Shown one piece after another: positions 34,566 through 45,800 of a stretch of 64,000 bases of DNA (positions are counted from its first letter, which is position 1; each line of letters opens with the position of its first letter). Position numbers and translations under genes: made by a program. This DNA is from Craterostigma plantagineum (Eukaryota; Streptophyta; Magnoliopsida; Lamiales; Linderniaceae), in contig JAPQWV010000051.1 in the NCBI GenBank assembly GCA_027422505.1, forward strand, positions 496,001 through 560,000, in the 5' to 3' direction. Below the pieces are notes generated by a model. It was not told the origin of the DNA, did no database searches, and saw nothing but the letters and a program-made list of their open reading frames with translations.

Positions 34566-36290
34566 TAATAGTACTTGTACTAATAATAATATAATAGTAG
34601 TAGTAATAGTAATAATAATAATATTAATAATAATAATTAAGGGGGATTTTTTAGTTTTTCAAACAGAAATAAAAATCAAAGCAATTATAAATGAAAATAT
34701 ATTTTGAAAATAAACTGAAATAAAAACGAAATTAAACAAAGAATAAACAAAGGAAAATATAGAAACTAACGACTATAAAATAATAGTTGAAATAATTGTT
34801 CTCCACCTTGATTTATATAATCGATCATAGATTCCTAAATAACGTGTACATATAAGCATAATCGGTTATAGTTGTCGACGAACGCCTAACAACCAATCTC
34901 TTCTTAATTTTTCGACAATTAAGAGACACTCTATAATTAAGTCCCTAATCGAAAAATAACCTCCGGGACGCCCTGCAAGGTTTAAAATTCCGACAGCATT
35001 AAAAATGAAAGAGACCCGATTATTGACTAACTCGCTCGAACGACGCTCTCGCAAGAAACGACGCTGGTCCGTTAAAATCAAATCGCTTAAATTACAATAT
35101 AACTTACACTTACCTAAGGTAGAGAAGTTGAATATTGTTTGCTACTTATTAGAACATACAAACAATTACGGATTTGTTGTTCTGACTAGCGATGGACTCA
35201 CCTAGATTAATTAAACATTTGCAACTATTTAATCAAACTAAGTTCATCTAACTAAAATAAATTCAAGCTTAAACGAATACTCACTAGTTCACGATATTAT
35301 AAATCAAGGTTTCGAATAATTCTCAACTATAATAAACTTAACATACCAAAAACATATAGCAACATAATAATATATAGATAGGAATTGACTTAGCTTACAA
35401 CAGTACGAACGTAAACGAACTGCAGCAGCGTTGCTCCGTGCATGTTCCTCGCCTCAGCTTCAGCCTAACGCTTCGTTGGGTATTTTCGTCGAACAACTGG
35501 CGAGGGACTAGCTTCAACCGTAGCTGCCCCGTGTTGCCTCGTCTATCCGCTTCGCTGCCCCCGAGCTCTCTTGTGCAGAAAGAAATCTGCTTTTATTTTC
35601 TTCGTCCCAGCTCGGAGGCAGCAACTTGCTTTCTCGCTTGGGAACGAACTGTGCTCGCTTGCTTCGCCTTATGTGGGTATTAATGTGGTGGTGAAGGTGA
35701 AACACGACTTTTTACCCCGTTCTCCTCTCTTCCCTTCCCTTCGCCTCTGAGGTGTATGCTTGTATATATAGATGAATCTTCCCACACAATGTAAACACCA
35801 GTTCCAGTTTTTCATAGTTGTGTCTAGGATCTTTATTTCTTTCACACTCGAAACATGGGAGGCCGAATTCCCGTTCTCTCTTCTTTTTCCACAAAGGCGA
35901 TTTTCTTGGTTGGATGTCTGCTTGAAGGTCGCTCAGGTACAAAGATGTTTCTCCCTTTAATTCTTTTGTCTGCTCTTCTTTATTGTCCCTTGTCCCATAA
36001 AGATAATTGAAATAGCACTAACACGTAACAACCAACACTAAGGGTCCCTCCACATTCCAAATTTAATAAGCCATATGTAATATTAATTATTGAGCATGTT
36101 CCCCACTTGATAAAATTGAACGAAGCATCTTGTGTTGATCATAATAATTATGTTTGTCCAAAAATTCATACCATGTTCCTCGAATATCTGTAAATTAGGA
36201 AATAAGCGCGTAAGTGTAAGATATTTGAGCTAATTTGGATAAATAACATCTGATAACACACATTTACGGATGCAAATTATGGTTCTATCA
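34411..36290. mobile_element. Probable solo LTR (1880 bp) in the LRR gene, unknown family
   Basis: It begins TGGTCGCGTCGTAAACGG and ends GGTTCTATCA, flanked by AGTTA on both sides (34406-34410 and 36291-36295). TG...CA ends with a 5-bp duplication and no coding region fit a solo LTR. Joining the flanks gives an LRR reading (FHGE then LPSSIGQLK). It contains an AAT/AAC repeat at about 34530-34640 and a TATA-like run near 35762. No second copy in the window. Confidence 0.8.
34530..34642. repeat. Imperfect (AAT)n/(AGT)n microsatellite
   Basis: Trinucleotide repeats of ATA/ATT/AGT type inside the solo LTR at 34411-36290. Confidence 0.85.
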
Positions 36291-36872
36291 AGTTACCATC
36301 TTCTATTGGTCAGCTGAAGAACCTTCGACGACTTGACATTCGCTACAATTTCTTCAATTCGACGATTCCTTCCGAGCTGGGCTTATGCACTAACCTCAAA
36401 TACTTAGATTTGGAGGGTAATTCGTTTTCTGGATATTTACCCCCATCTTTGTCTGATCTTAACAATTTGTCTGAGATGGGATTGGGTCATAACAGCTTTA
36501 GCGGTAAAATATCACCTGATATGATCAGAAGCTGGACCAAACTTACATTTTTAAGTCTTCATAACAATAACATCACTGGAAAAATCCCCTCCGAGATAGG
36601 CATGCTCGTGGATCTCGAAATTCTGTCTATGTACAAGAATTCATTATCAGGCCCTATCCCATCTGAGGTCGGAAACTTAACAACCTTATCTTATCTCAAC
36701 GTTGCGATGAATCGCTTTTCCGAGAACATACCTTCAACCATTGTATGGCTTGTTAATCTTCAAGCACTTGTCCTCTCCTCAAATAACGTAAATGGAGTTA
36801 TCCCTTCGGCAATAGGAAATTTGGCATCGTTACAGATTCTGCTCTGAGTAAGAATCAGCTCAACGGTATTCT

Positions 36873-37869
36873 TGTTGGATAAGCTCAATCTAACAACAAA
36901 AATATAATAAATAAAATAACAAAAATGAAGAAGGGGACAAAGCGTGTTGTGGTGCAGCCATCAAAGAAGAAAAAAACGAAACTGCAATATGGCTTGGACT
37001 GCGCAGCCCTCCTAAAATTCAACAAACGTGATTGAAATGTGTTGCCATAAAGTCAAGGAAAATCCACATATCTTATATGCGCATGCAAAGGAAAAGCTGC
37101 GCCGTCCATATAGAATTCAGTTTACTTGTTTCTCATGTACTATATATATGTGCATGTATTAGAGAGAGAAGAAAAGAGAGAAAGAGTATTGCGTGGGTCT
37201 GTATCACGTTTGCAACAAAAGAAAAGTTCTTCATCCCATATCTCATTTGCATATATCCAAAACACACACACACAAATCCATCAAGTTCTCGTGTCATACG
37301 GCCAAATCAAAAAATACAAGATTTTTATTCATTTACATACTCTCATCCTTGTATTTAAAAATAACAACCAATTTGTTGTTTGATATGTGCTGTGGAAGAA
37401 TCGAACGCGTGGGTACTTGGAGTATTTAAAGTTGTGAGTGTTAGGTCGTTTGGAGCTGTTACGAGGTTTTGTTCTTGACAGAGAAAAGATGCCTTCTTTT
37501 TGCTTTCTATAGAAGATATATGAAAGTTTTTCTCACACCAACACTCAATATCTTTTTCTATCGATTGATTATTTCTTACATCCATGCAAAGCTATTTATA
37601 ATACAACACACAACTACTACATGCCAAAGAACAACTCACATAAATGATAAAGTCAAAGATAAAATACGACTAAGTAGCCTTTTGCAATCCAAGTAATGAT
37701 CTCCTTTGTCTTCTTCTTTAATCATTCTTCCTAAAAATCGTACCATTGAAATTAATTGTATTCTTTGTATTCTTCCTCAGATTTTCCAAGATATCTTGCG
37801 GCTCCTTTTTCTTATTTTCTGCTTTTTTTATTTATTTTATTTTTCATTTTGCTTTGAGCTTACTCAACA
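36873..37869. mobile_element. Probable solo LTR (997 bp) in the LRR gene
   Basis: It begins TGTTGGATAAGCTC and ends GAGCTTACTCAACA, flanked by ATTCT on both sides (36868-36872 and 37870-37874). It has no coding capacity. The flanks join to a continuous LRR stretch equivalent to the second copy of the internal duplication (compare 38160-38180). Confidence 0.85.
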
Positions 37870-37879
37870 ATTCTGCCAG

Positions 37880-38377
37880 TTTCCATCTTTAATCTCAGCA
37901 GCCTTCGAATTTTCTCCGTGTTTGAGAATCACCTATCAGGCGTTCTCCTTCAAGATTCAAACTTTTCTTCAGCTTCCGATCCATGCAGAAATCTTACAGG
38001 TCGATTGAGCGGCGGAGAAGTGCCAGATTGTTGGATGAGACTAAAAAATCTTCAAGTGTTGAATCTCGGAAACAATGACATGAATGGAGCTGTCCCTTCG
38101 ACAATAGGAAATTTGGCGTTGTTAGAGATTCTTGATCTGAGTCAGAATCAGCTCGGTGGTGTTCTTCCAGTTTCTATCTTTAATCTCAGCAGCCTTCAAT
38201 TTCTCTCCGTGTCTGAGAATCACCTATCAGGCGTTCTCCTTCAAGATTCAAACTTTTCTTCTGCTTCCGATCCATGCAGAAACCTTTCAGATCGATTGAG
38301 CGGCAGAGCGGTGCCATATTGTTGGATGAGACTGGAAAATCTTCAAGTGTTGAATCTTGGAAACAATGACATGAATG
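37880..38377 (+). repeat. Tandem duplication inside the LRR coding region (period about 291 bp)
   Basis: The segment starting TTTCCATCTTTAATCTCAGC at 37880 recurs at 38171 and both run through the same codons (VLLQDSNFSSASDPCRNL, then CWMRL...NLQVLNLGNNDMNG). The second copy is interrupted by the Sirevirus at 38383. Confidence 0.85.
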
Positions 38378-38382
38378 GAAGC

Positions 38383-39166
38383 TGAAGGTGGTCCCTTACA
38401 CAATGGATGTAAAAACACTAAGTAATATACTGATGTTGAACGTGATGTTGAGCTAACACTCGAACTCACTTTAAATGCACAGCGGAAATGATAGAAACTT
38501 AGTGATAAAAACGAAACGAACACACACGATGTTTTGTGCAGCAAGTCAAATAACTTGCTGCGAGACCCAAAGGGTAAAGATCCACTAGAAAGATGGATTA
38601 CAAAAACTATCGAAAAGGATAGTCAAAAACTAGTCTAGCCAAAACCTACGAATCAATAAAGAATTCAGCAACCACTAGACTAAAAAGAAAACTCTTTCAA
38701 GAAATAACTCTCGCACAAACTGCTCTGATTTTCGCTCGTGTTCGTCGTACTTCGAAATGATTAAGACTTCGACTTATATAGGTCTTCACTCGTAAAAGAC
38801 TTGTCCAAAGGACTTGGCAACTTCCCACAACGTCCACTAACGTCCACTAAGTGTTTTGGACGGTTAGTGACCGTTGGAACTAGACTTGGTCAGCTTGGAT
38901 TGCTCGATCTTCACTTGAGCTCCAAGCTTCCTATTTTTAGTATGCTCCACTCCTATTTTTGCTCTAGCTTATCCACACTCTTTCCACACGCTTTGAACCG
39001 TTCTAGCTCTTATCCATAACCTGCACAACACTAGAAAAATGCCACGTCATAATTAAAATAGGTTTTGGGTATGAAAGATAAAACTAGGAAAGGGAACATT
39101 CTCTGCCAACAGATGTTGACTGGAATGTTACCCAACATTGTTTCAGTTGAACGCTCAACATCAACA
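38383..39166 (-). repeat. 3' LTR of element 4 (784 bp)
   Basis: It begins TGAAGGTGGTCCC and ends CATCAACA. Stem-loop 38538-38546 / 38553-38561; TATA-like CTATATAAG on the minus strand near 38774-38782. Confidence 0.95.
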
Positions 39167-39469
39167 ATCTCCCCTTTTTATCTTTCTTCCCAAAACCAAT
39201 GCAGAAGTCAGCCTTAGCAAAGCTCCCCCTAAAGATCACACCAACTCAACCACAAATCGCAAAATGGTTAGAGTTAGATGTAAAGACCGAATAGTAAGAG
39301 AGACTATTCAAAGTACTAGAAAATTAGTACATGCCTTAGAGGTCCTGAACATAAATCTGCAAAACAAAAAACAGACATGGTCCAAATCAAAATCGCACAA
39401 AGGAAAATAAGAGATAAGCATGCAAACATAAGCAAAATGCGCATGCACAAAATTCTGAAGCACAAAAAT

Positions 39470-41713
39470 CTAAGTCTCCGCTTCAGCTCCTTCTCCTTGC
39501 CCTTCGTGCTCTTTCTCACGAACTTGATCTCCCTGATCTCCCCCTGCTTGGTCTGCGCCAGTACCTTGCCCTACTTCACTTGGCCCTGCTCGATCTTCAG
39601 CTCTCGGCTCAGCACTCACTGCTTCTGCCCTATCTCCCCCTTTTTGGGAAGAAATAAATCTCTTCAGGGCATCCCTTTGAGCTACTAAGGCTGCTGTGGA
39701 TTCGTCAAGAACTCGGACAGCCTGCTCTGCCAGAGATGTTGACCCAACACCGTGGTCAACATCGTTTGCAATCTGTTCCGGTGTGCGCCAAGGAAGATCA
39801 ACAACCTTATTAGGTCCTGTAAGATGGCTTGGCTGAATGGCATACGGCATCCTCTGAGTGACTACTTTATCCTTGCGAGTGGGTTGAAATCCTCCTTGAA
39901 CCAACACTCCATAGATGATGGATGGGTATGGCAGGATCCCTTTGCTAACCCTCTCCGCTTGATTGGACATGTGCTTGAGGATGATCTCTCCCCAGTTCAG
40001 CGGCAGATTGCGCCCAAGAGCGTACAGCAGATGAGCCATTTGCTCAGTTACCCGAGTATCATTCAAGGTAGGCAGCCAACTAAAGATCCCTATCTTAAAA
40101 AGAACTGAGTACAAAGAAGTTAGAGCCGTACTTGCACAATTTTTCTTCCATACAGACACTCTGCCTCCAGTAAGGAATCTAACCACCTCATCATTATCAT
40201 ACTCATAGCCCATATCAACCTCAGGCGTTCCAAGAAACTCATTTATAGCACGAGAGGAAAGATCATAAAGTCTCCCCCTTAAAAAGACCTTCCCATACTT
40301 TCGAGAATTAACTTCAGCTATATTAGAGAAAAGGTTTGCATATACCTCGCGGACGACTGAGTCACAGTACGTCCCAAGTTCTTTCACCATTCGGCCTAAG
40401 TGACGAGATTCCAGAAATTGCAAGACACCATGCTTCCTAAAGCTCTCTTCGTCCACCACCCTTTCCACTCTGAGAATTCTCTTACTCATGGAATTCCACA
40501 GCTCCGCATTGGCTGTGCGGTAGAACTTCTGGTCGGGCAGTGGATTTTCCCAGTCAGAATCCTCCAATGTTGGTTCAACATCATACTCAACATCTTCATC
40601 TGCGGCTGGGACTGGTGAGATGGCATGATGACTTTGATCTTGGTGAGGGGAGCTGTCAGTTCTGGCACGCTTCGAGGGCTGGTCATCACTCTTCATGGGT
40701 CGTTTACCAGCGCGCTTCTCCACCCTTTTCCTTAAAGATTCCAGAGTCTCAGCAAGATCGGCCCCAACAACATCGATGCTTTGGGAGCGATCTGAGGCTG
40801 TAAAAGACTCTGTGGCTGAGGATGGCGTTTCTCCCCCTGAAAGCTTGAAGTCTTCGTCTGAGACCTCCGAGTCGAAGCTGTCATATGTCGTAGAGTCGAC
40901 AATTGTATCAACCGAGTCGCTGGACAGATTGATGGGATCATCAGCGTTGGAAGTTGGATTCAGCGCTCGTCTGATACGTCCGCTTCGTCGCTTCTTCACA
41001 GGAGCTGACGGCTTCGTCTGGGCTTTGCTCTGCTTCTTCTTGGAGGTTCCTGGCTGTGCTTTCTTCGTCCTTGGAGCAGTTTTGGAGCCCGGAATTGAAG
41101 TGGCAGACTCAGGTGCTGGAGGAGGGTTTGGAGATGGTGCCGTGACATTGATAGCGCCTCCGACCAGACTTGTTTGGACAGGCCGTGTCTGAGATGGAGT
41201 TGCGCCGAGAGGTACGTCGGCGAAATTGAAGACTGGCGGCGGAATATTCCTTCTGAGAACGGCTGGGTCCGGAACGCATGGGTCTACTGAAACAGGGGTT
41301 TCAGTCACCACTGGGTTTGGCGCTACGGGCTCTTCTCTTCCAATCGGTGCTCTGGAATCTGGAATAGCACCAGATGAGCTCGGCGGCGCGTCAGATTTGC
41401 GATTTCTGCGCTGTTCTTGGAGCGATTGGAGTCGAGTTCCCAGAGGCAAATCATCATCATCGTCTCGACTTGGCATCGTCGCTGGAGGTTCTTGGCAAGG
41501 ATTCGCTGTTGGGGGATCCTCTGATGAGGGCTGCGGCGTCGCTGCTTGTTCACCGGTGGTCTGAGGCAGTGGTCTTGCCGGCCGGAGCGGCTGAAAAGGG
41601 CCACTGTACACCACTATATCCATCGGACCTGGGATAACTTGCAGAGGGACTGGAAATACATGATTAGGGTCGAATGTTGGGTCAACATTCGGTTGAGGAG
41701 GAGAATTCGACAT
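39470..41713 (-). CDS. Extra ORF downstream of pol, 747 aa (Sirevirus 'envelope-like' position)
   Basis: A long uninterrupted frame starts with MSNSPPQPNVDPTFDPN, in the place where Sireviruses may carry a third gene. The first half is low complexity: Pro/Ala/Ser-rich, with a basic patch (KKRRSGRIRRALNP) that could be a nuclear signal and an acidic Ser stretch. The second half (about residues 400-640) is a folded-looking domain with the pattern YANLFSNIAEVNSRKYGKVF and LYDLSSRAINEFLG, the type annotated in plants as a putative transposon protein domain. The C terminus is Gly/Glu/Ala-rich. No signal peptide and no membrane helix are visible, so an envelope role is not supported. Intact, unlike gag of the same element. 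Confidence 0.8.
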   Translation of the reverse strand: MSNSPPQPNVDPTFDPNHVFPVPLQVIPGPMDIVVYSGPFQPLRPARPLPQTTGEQAATPQPSSEDPPTANPCQEPPATMPSRDDDDDLPLGTRLQSLQEQRRNRKSDAPPSSSGAIPDSRAPIGREEPVAPNPVVTETPVSVDPCVPDPAVLRRNIPPPVFNFADVPLGATPSQTRPVQTSLVGGAINVTAPSPNPPPAPESATSIPGSKTAPRTKKAQPGTSKKKQSKAQTKPSAPVKKRRSGRIRRALNPTSNADDPINLSSDSVDTIVDSTTYDSFDSEVSDEDFKLSGGETPSSATESFTASDRSQSIDVVGADLAETLESLRKRVEKRAGKRPMKSDDQPSKRARTDSSPHQDQSHHAISPVPAADEDVEYDVEPTLEDSDWENPLPDQKFYRTANAELWNSMSKRILRVERVVDEESFRKHGVLQFLESRHLGRMVKELGTYCDSVVREVYANLFSNIAEVNSRKYGKVFLRGRLYDLSSRAINEFLGTPEVDMGYEYDNDEVVRFLTGGRVSVWKKNCASTALTSLYSVLFKIGIFSWLPTLNDTRVTEQMAHLLYALGRNLPLNWGEIILKHMSNQAERVSKGILPYPSIIYGVLVQGGFQPTRKDKVVTQRMPYAIQPSHLTGPNKVVDLPWRTPEQIANDVDHGVGSTSLAEQAVRVLDESTAALVAQRDALKRFISSQKGGDRAEAVSAEPRAEDRAGPSEVGQGTGADQAGGDQGDQVREKEHEGQGEGAEAET

Positions 41714-42836
41714 GATTTCTACTGAGAAAAGTGAATCAAAATCGAAAAACAGAAAACCCTAATGAACTAAAGATCACGAACGCAGTTTCAGAGAGAGAGA
41801 GAGATCGAAGTGATGCAAGTGGGATGATATGACAAGTTAAAAATAATCATATAAACTACCACTTAAAACTCGAGCTAGTCACAACGGTTACTGCAGTTAT
41901 TTTTAAGCTAATCATGGAGTTAATGGCATAAAAGTAACCATTGGGCATAAGAGGGGAAAACTGCATAACTTGGATAAGTCTAGACTAAGTCATGATTTTT
42001 CAAAACATGAAGCTAAAAATAGTATATAACAAATCCAATTAATCGACCACATAGGAGCACGTTAGAGACTAAGTCATGCGAGTAAATAGGAGTATTTTAG
42101 ACCATGTTTCTACCAAAAAGACCACTAAATCAAAATTCAAGGTAGAGTCAAGAAATACTAACCGATTGAGCGACGTTGATGAACACAAAGAGACAAGTGT
42201 AAAGAGCTGATCTTCGAGAGTTTCTAATACATTTTTGAGAGATAACTGAACTAGACACACAAGACTAACAAAAACAGTACTAAAGACAGACACAAAATAA
42301 AAAACGAAAGCACAGAAAGTAGCAATATCGAACTGACAATCACATGTTGCCCCAACATTTGACTCAACATTCTAATTCCGTAATCCTAGACTTATCTGCT
42401 TAATCCTTCTTAAAATCAGTTCCCTTTATTTCTACCCTTTCACCTCATATATCCAACCGAAATTATGCACTGCCTTTATACTCCCTTGCCTCAAGGATCG
42501 GCTTTTTGTCGCATAGTATACATCGTCACCGCGAATGCCGTGTACCTAAGGAATTCTATTACCGAGAGCCTATATCTAGCAGAGAGTTTATAAGCATGCT
42601 CAACACAATAAAAAGGATTGGTTTTTAGTCGCAAAGAGTACATCGTCACAGCGAATGCCGTGTACCTAGGGACGTATTACCAAGAGCCTATAAAAGAGGG
42701 ATAGGGTTTATTTAGGGACCAATCAAGAAGAATCAAGTCATTTCAAGGAAAACAGAACAGAATATTAAACTAAACATTAAAGCAGTAACTATCAAAATCG
42801 ACATATGCTATGTTGATCCAAATGTTGGACCAACAT
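41714..42836 (-). other. Noncoding spacer between pol and the extra ORF of element 4
   Basis: No supported reading frame. It contains a GA run (about 41790-41805) and a direct repeat of about 80 bases (42495 and 42615). Confidence 0.6.
42495..42700. repeat. Direct repeat in the element 4 spacer
   Basis: Two copies about 120 bases apart share TTTTTNGTCGCA, TACATCGTCAC and GCGAATGCCGTGTACCTA and end with GAGCCTATA. Element 3 has one copy near 24004-24080. Confidence 0.75.
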
Positions 42837-45800
42837 CTAAACTAACATGTGCAAACCTATGGATTTCTTAAGGTCCGAGAACCTTTCGGAATCCAATGCT
42901 TTCGTAAAAATGTCTGCTAACTGATTCTTAGTGTCTATATGCTCGATGCGGACTAACTCTTTTTCGACCATATCTCTCAGAAAATGATGCCTAATATCTA
43001 TATGCTTTGTTCGAGAATGTTGGATGGGGTTCCTAGAGATGTTAATGGCACTAAGGTTATCACAATACATAAGCACAGATTCGCACTCTAACCCATAGTC
43101 ACATAACATACTATTCAACCACAATAATTGCGTGCAACAACTACCCGCCGCAACATATTCGGACTCAGCAGTAGATAAAGACACACAGTTTTGTTTCTTA
43201 CTATACCATGCAACCAAGTTATTACCTAGGAAGAAACAGCCACCACTTGTACTCTTGCGGTCATCTTCGTCACCCGCCCAGTCAGCATCGCTATAGCCTA
43301 CAAGACTCAAATTAGTATCTTTGGAAAACCATAATCCAAGGCTACACGATCCACTCACATAACGAAGTATTCTCTTAACAGCATTAAGATGCGACACCTT
43401 AGGTTCAGATTGATATCTAGCACATACGCAAACACTATACATGATATCAGGTCTACTCGCAGATAAGTATAATAAACTGCCTATCATAGAACGGTACAAT
43501 GTTGGGTCAACATTCTGCCCAACACTGTCTTTACTTACCTTCTGCGAGGAACTCATGGGCGTTTTCATTACCTTAGCAGTGTCCAATCCGAACTTCTTGA
43601 CAGTGTTTTTGGCGTATTTTTCTTGGGACATAAAGATCCCGTCGCTGCTTTGCTTAATCTGCAAACCTAGAAAATAGGTTAATTCGCCTATCATCGACAT
43701 CTCAAATGTAGTATTCATTGCCTGCACAAACTGATCTAATAAAACTTGTGAGCTTGAACCAAATACAATGTCATCAACATATACTTGAGCAATCAAAATA
43801 TCGGATCCGACCCTCTTAACAAAAAGAGTGCGATCCGCCTCACCTCGAGTGAAACCAAACTCAAGCAAAAACGTTGCTAACCTTGCATACCACGCTCGAG
43901 GCGCTTGCTTCAACCCGTACAATGCTTTCTGCAGCTTAAACACATGGTTAGGATAATGGGAATCTTCGAACCCTTTAGGCTGTTCGACATAGATGTCCTT
44001 ATCAATATACCCATTCAAGAAAGCACCCTTAACATCCATTTGGTGTAATGTAATGTTAAGCCAACATGCAATAGCTAACAAAAGTCTAATAGATTCTAGC
44101 CTAGCAACGGGAGCAAACGTCTCATCAAAGTCTATTCCTTCAACTTGCGTGTAACCCTGAGCTACTAACCGTGCCTTATTTCTAACAACCCTACCAAGTT
44201 CATCAGATTTATTCTTAAATATCCACTTAGTGCCTATGACATTAATGTCTTTTGGCCGTGGCACTAATGTCCAAACTTGGTTTTTCTCGAACTGCAAGAG
44301 TTCCTCTTGCATCGCATTTATCCAACAATTATCCTTGAGAGCTTCAAGGACATTCTTGGGTTCTATTTCAGAAACAAAGCAGTTAAAACGTACCTCGGCG
44401 TATAGCGAATTCATACACGCATTTCTTACCATAGACTTGTAATCCTTTCGTGGTTTGTCTCTGGTCTTCCTTCCTTCATTCATGTCTCCAATTATTAGAT
44501 CAGTGGGATGGTCTTTCTGAATCTTAGCTGGCGGATCACGTCGCACTTCGCTAGGACCAGCTTCATAGTTCTGTTCTGGTACAGATGTTGAGTCCAATGT
44601 TGGCTCAACATTGTCATCCGCAGACTCCTCTGATTCGTTTCTTGCTTGTATAACATCTGCAATGTCAACCTTCAAACACGACTCACATACAACCTTACCA
44701 AACTCCTTAAGCTTAGGAATGCCTCTGATTGCGTCATGTTTGATAAGTTGCTCCAATGTTCTGTAATTAACGTGGCCCAATTTGTAATGCCAAAGAACAA
44801 CATCATCCTCGGCCTTTGAAAGCTGGCACACGTCCTTCTCACCAGTTTTGTCACCAACTAGGTAACAATTGTCGCTAGATCTCTTTCCTGCCATCACTAA
44901 AACAGAATTTCGGTTAAACACTTCACAACACTCCTTATTAAACCTTACCTCAAGGTCATCGTCGCACAGCTGACTTATGCTGATCAGATTCGCGACAAGA
45001 CCTTCTACGTGAAGTACGTTGCTGAGCTTGGGAAAGTCAGGGACATTGAGTCTGCCTCGGCCGAGAATTCGACCTTTGGAACCACCTCCGAAAGTCACAG
45101 ATCCACTCCTTAAAGGCGTGTAATCACTGAGATACTCTTTGGTACCCGTCATATGTCGGGAACACCCGCTATCGAAGTACCATGAACCTGTAACGTTAGC
45201 TCGCAAAGAGGTGTACACAACAAGACTTTTATCCCCTGATTTCCTAATCCAAGCTTTCTTAGAAGATTTAACCACGTTCTGTTTACTAGAATTCGAAGAA
45301 GCGCCGGCTGATTTCTCTCCAACCACATCCTTCAACACTGATTTCTCAATGTTGACCGATATGTTGGGTGACATCTCAGCTGACATCGATTTCTTAGCAG
45401 AAATCTCTCTCTTCAATTTCCAGCAGTAAGATTTTAAGTGACCTGATTTCTTACAGTGTTCACACAAAAAGGATTTATCATGAGTTTTTGGGGTCACATG
45501 CTCGGGACTATCCTTAAGATTCGAAACTTCATCATTCATGGATTGAGCTTTAACAAAGACAATCTTAGACTTCTCAAGAGTCAAGGGTTTTGTACTATCA
45601 TGAGCAGTTTGACAGTTATAACCTAGACCTTGTTTATCAGTAACACCAATAGATAGTACCTCTTCATGGCTAGTTTTGCTCCTATTCCATTTCGCAAAAG
45701 TTCTGTCGGCATCATTGAGTCGCTTCTGAAGTGAGTCAATTTCCCTGTCCTTTCGTGTCAAAGCGGCTTCCAACTTGTTCATGCCATCCATTAGACCTTC

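Noticed and set aside
35005..35960. Several short frames inside 34411-36290
   Set aside because: All within a probable solo LTR, no domains and no continuity.
40695..41192. 165-codon plus-strand frame
   Set aside because: Antisense shadow of the 747-codon ORF.
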